The position numbers and the translations under genes are program-made. A DNA stretch of 6,521 nucleotides, from NCBI GenBank assembly GCA_040902855.1, contig JBBDWN010000038.1, positions 1-6,521 of the forward strand, given 5' to 3'. The stretch comes from DATHWB01 sp040902855. Lineage in GTDB: Bacteria > Actinomycetota > Acidimicrobiia > Spongiisociales > ZC4RG35. This document shows, one piece after another, positions 1 to 5,115 of this stretch (position 1 is the first letter of the stretch; the number at the start of each line of letters is the position of its first letter). The notes beneath the pieces were generated by a model. That model saw only the letters and a program-made list of their open reading frames with translations, did not search any database and had not been told where the DNA came from.

Positions 1-82
1 GACGCTCCGAGCACCGCCACCGACACCACAACCGACTCCCGGAATCTTGCGAGCCGCCACTATACGCATATGCGCATGATGA

Positions 83-161
83 GGCCATCTCTCCCCTCGC
101 GACCGAGGCTCTGCGCGAGAGTGCTGGGGGGAGACAGCCGAGCGCCAGCGAGGCAGAGGGG
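83..161 (+). repeat. GC-rich intergenic repeat, tandem copy 1 (~79 bp)
   Basis: This copy begins at GGCC and runs to the start of an almost identical copy at 162. It contains two runs of six G (126-131 and 158-163). The arms CTCGCG (96-101) and CGCGAG (114-119) can form a 6 bp stem around a 12-base loop. A further pair, CTCTGC (109-114) with GCAGAG (153-158), could close a longer structure. By eye it differs from copy 2 by one missing C in the C run and two substitutions (116 and 118). It does not read as coding. Confidence 0.85.
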
Positions 162-241
162 GGCCATCTCTCCCCCTCGCGACCGAGGCTCTGCGAGGGA
201 GTGCTGGGGGGAGACAGCCGAGCGCCAGCGAGGCAGAGGGG
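162..241 (+). repeat. GC-rich intergenic repeat, tandem copy 2 (~80 bp)
   Basis: This is a direct, abutting duplicate of the unit at 83-161. It is followed by GGCCA at 242-246, which matches the first bases of a further unit before similarity stops. The differences from copy 1 fall in and around a stem: here CCCTCGC (174-180) pairs perfectly with GCGAGGG (193-199), a 7 bp stem that is one base pair longer than in copy 1. The G6 runs are at 206-211 and 238-243. Near-identity implies recent duplication or homogenisation. Confidence 0.85.
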
Positions 242-313
242 GGCCAACCGCGCGGCCGCCAGACCCGTCAGAAACTCCGCGCGAGAGGTGATCGACGAGT
301 TCGCAGAGCTGAC

Positions 314-376
314 GGCCCCCCTGGCCGGGCAGAGCCCGGCCTGTCCCCCCAAACGGCCTGCGGCCGAGGGGGGACC
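314..376 (-). repeat. Third, diverged copy of the GC-rich element, inverted orientation
   Basis: Read on the minus strand, this stretch shares the layout of the tandem units. It has a GGYC start, then C-rich sequence ending in CCTCG, then a small stem-loop, then TGGGGGGA followed by a CAG and a CCG-G stretch, and it ends in AGGGGGGCC. The distance between the two G6 runs is 29 here and 32 in the tandem units. The shared order of blocks suggests one family. The lower identity and the GC richness leave room for coincidence, so relatedness is an inference. Confidence 0.5.
323..374 (-). terminator. Double hairpin directly after the M1 peptidase gene, candidate terminator
   Basis: The first hairpin starts 5 bases past the stop codon. 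TCCCCCC (344-350) pairs with GGGGGGA (368-374), enclosing CGGCC (354-358) paired with GGCCG (362-366) and a 3-base loop. The second is a perfect 8 bp stem, GGCCGGGC (323-330) with GCCCGGCC (334-341), and a 3-base loop. The C6 run at 316-321 could instead pair with the G run at 368-373, giving one large alternative fold. There is no U tract, so this would be a non-canonical terminator. It may equally be a repeat element that happens to lie in the 3' flank. Confidence 0.45.
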
Positions 377-378
377 AA

Positions 379-1812
379 TCACTCGCTGACGCTCGCTTCC
401 AGCGGGTAGGGCGGGATCGGCTCGGAGCGGACCCAGTCGATGATCAGGTCCTCGGCGTCGGGGCCGAGGACGACAAGAACGAAAGTGAGAAATGCCTCGG
501 TGGTGACGGTCTTGCCCGAAAAGGTCGCCACGTAGGAGCGGAGAAAGTCGAAATACTCGTCGTCGCCGACGAACTCGCGGAGAGCCACAAGCGCCAGGCC
601 CCCTCGCAGGTACACCGAGGCGTTGAACAGGTCTTGACCGGGCGGATGATCGGGCGGGGGAACGCCGGGTAGGGACATGGCATCCCACGCTCGCCGCACC
701 TCGGCCTCATACGCCTCCCGCCCCAGATCCCGCTCGATCCACCGCCACGTCATGAACGTGGCGAACCCCTCGTTGAGCCAGATGTCGTCCCACTGGCCGA
801 GGCCGATCTCGTTGCCGAACCACTGATGAGAGAGTTCGTGGGCGATGACGATGGTCCCCCAGGCGGCACTGGTCGTCGTGTAGGTCGACAACGTCTGGGT
901 CTCGAGCGCCGCCGGGAAGTCCGAGTCGACGACGACCGCACCCGACCCGACGAACGGGTAGGAACCGAGATCGGATTCGAGCGCCGCCAGGATCTCGGCC
1001 TGTCGGTCGAATCCGGGGGGGAGCGGCGCGGCGTTGCCCATCCAGGTCACCACGCCGTCAGCCGTCGTGACCGGTGCGAAATCCCCGATCGCCATCGGAA
1101 TCAGGTATGGCGCCACCATCGGAATGTCGAATCGGTAGGTGCGGAGGTCGCCGTCGACGACAACGGGAGTCGCGGTGCCGCCGGAAACGACGACATGCGG
1201 GGAGGGAACCGTGACTCGCAGGACGACGTCTGCCCGATCGGTCGGATGGTCGTTCACGGGAAAGACTCCTGACGCGCCGTCCGGTTCGGAGAACAGGAAC
1301 ACCGACACTCCGTCACCGCGCTGCCATCCGGTGGGAAAGGGAAAGTCGGTCAGATCCACCGGGCGAGGCGCTCCGTGATAGTCGAGCATCACGGTGAACT
1401 CGTCCCCCGTCGGAATGGTCTTGGCGGGGGTGATTCGCATGTCGCGGGCGTCACGGACGAAATCCGCCGGCTCTCCGTCCACCGCGACAGCCGTCACCGT
1501 GAAACCGACGAAATCGACGGTGAACGATGCGAGCGGGAGGGTCGCCACTGCCTCGATGGTTCCTGCGCCTTCGATGTTCGTCAGCGTGGAGTCGACACTC
1601 AATGCGATGTCGTAGGAGATGACGTCATATCCGGCGTTGCCGAGGTCGGGAAACATGCGGTCGCCGACTCCGGCCTCGGCTCGCACCCCCGGAATCTCTG
1701 CGGCGGTCGTCGTGGTGGCCACCGTCGAGGCCGTGGTGACGGAGGCGGGCAGCGTCTCGGTTGCGGAGGTGCAGGCCGACAGAAAGGCGACCAAGAGAGT
1801 GAAGCGTCTCAT
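379..1812 (-). CDS. M1 family zinc metallopeptidase, predicted lipoprotein (477 aa)
   Basis: This is a secreted, membrane-anchored zinc peptidase of the gluzincin M1 family, probably an aminopeptidase acting on extracytoplasmic peptides. The N-terminus has two arginines, a short hydrophobic stretch and the lipobox LSAC with Cys14, so a signal peptidase II site is expected. A Thr/Ala-rich linker follows to about residue 40. Residues ~60-250 fit the beta-sheet N-domain and ~255-465 the thermolysin-like catalytic domain. HELSH (325-329) and Glu348, spaced 18 residues after the second His, form the zinc site, and NEGFATF (347-353) is typical. Tyr401 in VYLRGG is the likely transition-state tyrosine. 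The GAMEN exopeptidase motif is replaced by AALET (301-305), a form I associate with short bacterial M1 lipoproteins. Like them it lacks the helical C-terminal domain of ~850-residue PepN enzymes. Its ATG overlaps the CCA stop by 4 bases (ATGA). A strong GAGGAGG lies only one base before the ATG, unusually close, so coupling to CCA translation probably matters. The substrate is unknown. Confidence 0.9.
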   Translation of the reverse strand: MRRFTLLVAFLSACTSATETLPASVTTASTVATTTTAAEIPGVRAEAGVGDRMFPDLGNAGYDVISYDIALSVDSTLTNIEGAGTIEAVATLPLASFTVDFVGFTVTAVAVDGEPADFVRDARDMRITPAKTIPTGDEFTVMLDYHGAPRPVDLTDFPFPTGWQRGDGVSVFLFSEPDGASGVFPVNDHPTDRADVVLRVTVPSPHVVVSGGTATPVVVDGDLRTYRFDIPMVAPYLIPMAIGDFAPVTTADGVVTWMGNAAPLPPGFDRQAEILAALESDLGSYPFVGSGAVVVDSDFPAALETQTLSTYTTTSAAWGTIVIAHELSHQWFGNEIGLGQWDDIWLNEGFATFMTWRWIERDLGREAYEAEVRRAWDAMSLPGVPPPDHPPGQDLFNASVYLRGGLALVALREFVGDDEYFDFLRSYVATFSGKTVTTEAFLTFVLVVLGPDAEDLIIDWVRSEPIPPYPLEASVSE

Positions 1813-3224
1813 TCCTCCTCGGCCGTGGGGGCCGGGCCGGGATCCTCGAGTCCCTGTTCCAGCGCCCAGTCCCGCGTCATGGCGTATGCCTCCGCGACAC
1901 TGTATTCACCGTCCTCGATCCGGCGTTCCAGCAGCATGTCCATGACATCGCCGACCATCGGACCCGGCCTGATCCTCAAATACGAGATGACGTCGTTGCC
2001 GTCGATGGGCGGGCGCAACGCTTCGATCGTCTCCCGCTCACGCAATTCGGCGATGCGGAGTTCCAGCTCGTCGATTCGCTGTTGGATGGCAGCCGCCCGC
2101 CGGGCGTTGCCGGTGGTGACATCGCAACGGACCAACTCGTTCAGATCTTCAAGCAGGTCGCCTGCGTCGCGGACATAGCGGCGAACCGCCGAATCGGTCC
2201 AGCCCATCTTGAGTGTGTGCGGTCGCAGATGGAGGAACACGAGTTGACGAACCTCGGACACGAGATCATTCGGATACCGGAGCTGGCGAAGCCGGTCCCG
2301 AGCGATTCGGGCGCCCACGACCTCGTGATGATGAAAGGTCACCCCTTCATCTCCGAACGCTCGGGTATCGGGCTTGCCGACGTCGTGCAGGAGAGCGGCC
2401 AGGCGCAGACGGAGGCGAGGAGAGGTCTTTTCGGTCACGGCGATCGTGTGGGCCAACACATCCTTGTGCTTGTGAACCGGATCCTGCTCCATCGCCAGCC
2501 GAGACATCTCCGGAAGAAAGTGATCGGCGAGACCGGAGGCGACGAGCGCCGTCAAAGCGGCACCCGGCTCCGGGGCGGTGATCAGCTTCGAGAACTCGTC
2601 CCGGATCCGCTCGGCGGAGACGATGGCCAACCGGTCCCCCATCGCACGCACAGCTGCAACCGCCGCCTCGTCCGGCGTGAAACCAAGTGTCGCCTGGAAT
2701 CGGAACAAACGCAGCATGCGGAGGGGATCGTCGGAAAAGGAATCCTCCGGAGCGCCGGGAGTGCGCAGAACCCCGGCCGCCAAGTCCGCCAGTCCACCGC
2801 ACGGATCGATCGTCTCGGTCGCCGGCAATGCCAGTGCCACCGCATTGATCGTGAAATCACGCCTGACCAGGTCGTCTTCGATGCGGTCCGAGAACGTGAC
2901 GTCCGGCTTGCGTGACTCGTTTCGATAGACCTCCGAGCGGAAGGTCGTGATCTCGAAGAGCCATTCACCGATCCTGGCGCCGATCGTGCCGTAGGCCTCG
3001 CCCATTCCGAACACCGAGTCAGCCCACCCTTCGACGAGCCGGCGGATATCCAGCGGACGGGCATCGGTGGTGAAATCGAGGTCGTCGACCGGTCGGCCCA
3101 ACAGGGCGTCCCTGACGGACCCGCCCACGAGGTAGAGGGAGAATCCGGCCTCGCGGAAACGAGCAGCCAACTCGACGGTCGGCGACCCGTCCGCGACGAG
3201 CCATCGCAGCCGTTCGGGGATCAT
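1809..3224 (-). CDS. CCA tRNA nucleotidyltransferase with HD domain (471 aa)
   Basis: This is a class II nucleotidyltransferase that adds or repairs the CCA 3' end of tRNAs in the cytoplasm, using CTP and ATP. The head domain shows GGSVRD (34-39) and DDLDFTTDA (47-55), where Asp48 and Asp50 should bind the catalytic metals. RRDFTINA (121-128) is the second conserved motif and DPLRMLRLFRF (166-176) lies in the nucleotide-recognition region. An HD phosphohydrolase-like domain follows, with LLHDVGKP (278-285) and the His cluster HHHE (298-301). A C-terminal segment around PPIDGNDV (405-412) is typical of the family. The length fits actinobacterial members, which are sometimes named pcnA although poly(A) synthesis is not implied. 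The sequence alone cannot separate a full CCA-adder from a partial one. The ATG at 3224 gives the normal N-terminus, with no clear Shine-Dalgarno and a possible -10 box just upstream. It is first of a two-gene unit with the M1 lipoprotein, a pairing with no obvious functional logic. Confidence 0.95.
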   Translation of the reverse strand: MIPERLRWLVADGSPTVELAARFREAGFSLYLVGGSVRDALLGRPVDDLDFTTDARPLDIRRLVEGWADSVFGMGEAYGTIGARIGEWLFEITTFRSEVYRNESRKPDVTFSDRIEDDLVRRDFTINAVALALPATETIDPCGGLADLAAGVLRTPGAPEDSFSDDPLRMLRLFRFQATLGFTPDEAAVAAVRAMGDRLAIVSAERIRDEFSKLITAPEPGAALTALVASGLADHFLPEMSRLAMEQDPVHKHKDVLAHTIAVTEKTSPRLRLRLAALLHDVGKPDTRAFGDEGVTFHHHEVVGARIARDRLRQLRYPNDLVSEVRQLVFLHLRPHTLKMGWTDSAVRRYVRDAGDLLEDLNELVRCDVTTGNARRAAAIQQRIDELELRIAELRERETIEALRPPIDGNDVISYLRIRPGPMVGDVMDMLLERRIEDGEYSVAEAYAMTRDWALEQGLEDPGPAPTAEEE

Positions 3225-3233
3225 GAGACCATC

Positions 3234-3239
3234 AGGCTA
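3234..3239 (-). promoter_or_regulatory. Possible -10 box for the CCA gene
   Basis: On the minus strand TAGCCT fits the actinobacterial TANNNT -10 pattern and ends 9 bases before the ATG at 3224. Transcription would then start at or within a few bases of the start codon, giving a leaderless or near-leaderless mRNA. This agrees with the lack of a Shine-Dalgarno site. No convincing -35 hexamer is seen. The pattern is short and could be chance. Confidence 0.3.
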
Positions 3240-3314
3240 CAAGCGGTCAGCCGCGAGACTTCACCAGCCGAGGAGACCGACGACGATCAGACCTCGATCC
3301 CTGCTGGCGGCGTT

Positions 3315-3367
3315 TGGGCCCGACAATTCGTGGGGGGCTCCTCACGAAGGGCGGGGCGACGGGCCCA
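3315..3367 (-). terminator. Nested inverted repeat after the deacetylase gene, probable terminator
   Basis: The inner hairpin pairs TTCGTG (3327-3332) with CACGAA (3343-3348). It extends by a G-U and two G-C pairs to a 9 bp stem with a 4-base loop. On the minus strand the stem is followed by TTGT, a weak U-like tail. An outer pair of perfect 8 bp arms, TGGGCCCG (3315-3322) and CGGGCCCA (3360-3367), encloses it. The structure begins 7 bases past the deacetylase stop codon. It sits between that gene and the CCA gene on the same strand, suggesting the two are separate transcripts. Confidence 0.5.
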
Positions 3368-3373
3368 GTGACG

Positions 3374-4369
3374 TCACGCCAGCGACCGTTCGACCTCAGC
3401 GACGACCTCGAAGGCCTCGGGTGGGGATGTGTGCGGTCCGTACGCCGTGTCGTTGCCGCCGGCAAATCCCCTGAGGGTCTGGGCAACCGACTCGGTGATG
3501 GCGGCGAGGCTGTATCCCCCTTCGAGGAAGGTGACGATGCGATTCGGCTCGACGACCGTGGCCAGGGCAGCGGCCATCTGCCCATAGTCGGCGGCTTCGA
3601 GCCGAAGTTCGGCAAGCGGGTCGTGGGCGTGGGCGTCGAACCCGGCTGACACCAGAATCCAGTCGGGTCGAAACGCGGCGAGCGTCGGGAGGATGATTCG
3701 ACCGGTGATTTCCCGATAGACGTCTCCCGCCGTTCCGGCAGGGAGCGGGATGTTGACGATGGTCCCGTCTGCGTTCGCTCCCCCCCGCTCGCTGATGCCG
3801 CCGGTCATTGGATAGAACGGGTGCTGATGCGCTGAGATGTACAGCACATCAGGGTTGTTCCACACAAGGGACTGAGTTCCGTTGCCGTGATGGACATCCC
3901 AGTCGACGATCGCCACCCGCTTTCCGTGAGCCGTCAGCGACACTGCCGTGACGACTGCGTTGTTGAAGAGGCAGAAACCCATCGCCTGGGCGGCGAGGGC
4001 ATGGTGACCGGGTGGGCGAACCGCCAGGAACGCGGTGGCATCCGTTGCCTGCTCCAGGATCGCCACGGCCTGCGGTCCGGCACCGGCCGCCCGCAGCGCC
4101 GCATCCCACGAGGCTTCGACCGCCACCGTGTCGGCATCGAGAGGACCGCCGCCGGCGGCACAGAACCGCTCGAGGGCGTCGATATATTCGGACGTGTGGA
4201 CTGCGGCGAGCGTCTCCCTCTCCACGTGCACCGCCTCGATACGACGCACCGAGAGGCCAGCAGAGCGGACGCCGCGCTCTGCGGCGTCAAGCCGGGCAGG
4301 TCGTTCGGGGTGCCACGACCCGGTGTCGTGCTGGGAGAACGCAGGATGCGTGACGTAGAGGACTTCCAC
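3374..4369 (-). CDS. Histone deacetylase superfamily amidohydrolase (331 aa)
   Basis: This is a zinc-dependent deacetylase of the arginase/deacetylase fold, which removes acetyl or similar acyl groups from lysine side chains, polyamines or small molecules. All hallmark motifs are intact: HPERPAR (20-26), RPPGHHA (118-124) with the His122/His123 charge-relay pair, and GFCLFNN (131-137). DWDVHHGNGT (156-165) supplies zinc ligands Asp158 and His160. SAGFDAH (241-247) supplies the third ligand, Asp245, and LEGGY (282-286) gives catalytic Tyr286. The length matches single-domain bacterial members, and no signal peptide or membrane segment is seen, so it should act in the cytoplasm. The start is a GTG at 4369 with no good Shine-Dalgarno; it gives the usual short lead-in to the first strand. 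It is divergent from a GNAT acetyltransferase 32 bp away, so the two might oppose each other, as acetyltransferase AcuA and deacetylase AcuC do in Bacillus. Whether it is a protein deacetylase, AcuC-like enzyme or acetylpolyamine amidohydrolase cannot be told from sequence. Confidence 0.92.
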   Translation of the reverse strand: MEVLYVTHPAFSQHDTGSWHPERPARLDAAERGVRSAGLSVRRIEAVHVERETLAAVHTSEYIDALERFCAAGGGPLDADTVAVEASWDAALRAAGAGPQAVAILEQATDATAFLAVRPPGHHALAAQAMGFCLFNNAVVTAVSLTAHGKRVAIVDWDVHHGNGTQSLVWNNPDVLYISAHQHPFYPMTGGISERGGANADGTIVNIPLPAGTAGDVYREITGRIILPTLAAFRPDWILVSAGFDAHAHDPLAELRLEAADYGQMAAALATVVEPNRIVTFLEGGYSLAAITESVAQTLRGFAGGNDTAYGPHTSPPEAFEVVAEVERSLA

Positions 4370-4404
4370 CCCGCTACTTTGCCATCGATGGTCACTGGTC
4401 GATG
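4370..4404. promoter_or_regulatory. Compact divergent promoter region with possible operator dyad
   Basis: Only 32 bases (4370-4401) separate the GTG of the deacetylase from the ATG of the GNAT gene, so the promoters must overlap each other or the coding ends. On the plus strand TACTTT (4375-4380) fits the TANNNT -10 pattern, 21 bases before the GNAT start. GTGACG (4350-4355) is a poor -35 at 19 bp spacing. CATCGA (4383-4388) and TCGATG (4399-4404) form an inverted repeat with a 10-base spacer, and the right arm includes the GNAT ATG. This is operator-like in size but short enough to arise by chance. No clear minus-strand -10 is seen. Confidence 0.3.
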
Positions 4405-5115
4405 AACGCAGCAGGAACGGTCACCGTCCGCGGCGACTGGCCCGGACTCGTCACGCTTCGATCCGGCTGGTGGAAGGCGGTCGCCCGGCCACTCAACGAC
4501 GACTCGAAAGACGCCGTGCTGAGGGCGGAGCGGAGTTCCGTCGAATTCGTACGCCGGTGTGCCGAGTCCCTTCTCCAACTCGGAGCGACAGGTGTCCACT
4601 CCCCGCCCCTCATGCGCGGCACCGACCGCATGTTCCGGGCGGCCGGATTCACGCCGCATGTCGAACTTCTCCTCCTCGAACGGGATCTCCGTCGCGACGT
4701 GCCACCGCTGGCAGGGGTCCGGGTGGCCACGGCCGCGGATCGAGAGGTTGCCGTCGAGATCGACGGCAGCGCCTTCGAGGGCGACTGGCGGGTGGGGCGG
4801 CTCGGGCTGGCCGACGCCCTGACCGCAACCGCTGCCTCGACGATGCTCTTCTTGGACGACGGTGGCGGCTTTGCGATCGTCGGCATCTCGACCGAGATCG
4901 GGTATCTCCAGAGAATCGCCGTCGACCCCGTCCGCCAGGGCACCGGGGCCGGACGGACCCTGCTGAGAGGCGCGCTCGCCTGGGCCAAGAGCCACGGGGC
5001 CCGTACCATGCTGCTCAACACGCAGTTGGACAACGAGAGGGCGGCCCACATGTATCGGTCCGAGTCTTTCACGGTCCTTCCGTCCCGCCTGACGATCTAC
5101 CGGTTCATCCCGTGA
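4402..5115 (+). CDS. GNAT family N-acetyltransferase (237 aa)
   Basis: This is an acyl-CoA-dependent acetyltransferase of the GNAT fold, cytoplasmic, with an unknown acceptor. The acetyl-CoA site is clear: strand LQRIAVDP (169-176) runs into the pyrophosphate loop RQGTGAG (178-184) and its helix. The later LLNTQLDNERAAHMY stretch (204-218) holds the conserved Asn211 and Tyr218 of the C-terminal motif, and the protein ends in a final beta strand. Residues ~105-237 make one complete domain. Residues ~45-97 resemble the second half of another GNAT domain: a helix, a GATGVHSPPL strand region and an AAGF turn followed by a Leu-rich strand. This hints at a degenerate tandem arrangement as in two-domain GNATs. 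The ATG at 4402 lacks a Shine-Dalgarno. The gene is divergent from the deacetylase and overlaps the DegV start by 4 bases, so it is first in a plus-strand operon. Confidence 0.88.
   Translation: MNAAGTVTVRGDWPGLVTLRSGWWKAVARPLNDDSKDAVLRAERSSVEFVRRCAESLLQLGATGVHSPPLMRGTDRMFRAAGFTPHVELLLLERDLRRDVPPLAGVRVATAADREVAVEIDGSAFEGDWRVGRLGLADALTATAASTMLFLDDGGGFAIVGISTEIGYLQRIAVDPVRQGTGAGRTLLRGALAWAKSHGARTMLLNTQLDNERAAHMYRSESFTVLPSRLTIYRFIP

Larger units (their letters stand above)
1..378. other. Intergenic region without a supportable gene; holds a repeat cluster
   Basis: No reading frame here looks like a real protein. Several frames stay open on both strands, but this is expected at such GC content, and their translations are rich in Arg, Ser, Cys, Trp and Pro with no recognisable motif. 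Positions 1-82 are non-repetitive and include a 10 bp perfect palindrome, CGCATATGCG, at 65-74. Positions 83-241 are two tandem repeat units. Positions 247-313 are unremarkable. Positions 314-376 form a hairpin-rich element next to the stop codon at 379-381. A gene crossing the left edge cannot be excluded for the first ~80 bases. Confidence 0.6.

Noticed and set aside
1..88. Possible start of a minus-strand gene running off the left edge (ATG at 88-86 after GAGGGGAGAG, or ATG at 69-67)
   Set aside because: The short translations are rich in Cys, Trp, Ser or Gly with no recognisable motif, codon third positions are not GC-biased as in the real genes, and the first start lies inside the repeat.
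126..243. G-quadruplex from four G6 runs
   Set aside because: The runs are 26-42 bases apart, far beyond usual loop lengths, and each has competing C-rich pairing partners.
83..246. CRISPR array
   Set aside because: Only two units, ~80 bp each and abutting without spacers, and no cas genes.
1..291. Open plus-strand frame through the repeats
   Set aside because: It translates the non-coding repeat into Arg/Pro/Gly-rich sequence that differs between the two repeat copies because of the 1-base indel; no start signal is seen.
1375..2915. Long plus-strand open frames opposite the CCA and M1 genes
   Set aside because: They are antisense to well-conserved genes with intact motifs, have low-complexity Arg/Ser-rich translations, and match no family.
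3934..5049. Long minus-strand open frame opposite the GNAT gene and overlapping the deacetylase
   Set aside because: It is out of frame with the deacetylase and antisense to the GNAT gene, both of which carry all family motifs; the translation looks random.
4470..5111. Extended N-terminus for the DegV gene in the same frame
   Set aside because: The extension overlaps the GNAT gene and is Arg/Pro-rich; the GTG at 5112 gives the normal family N-terminus and length.
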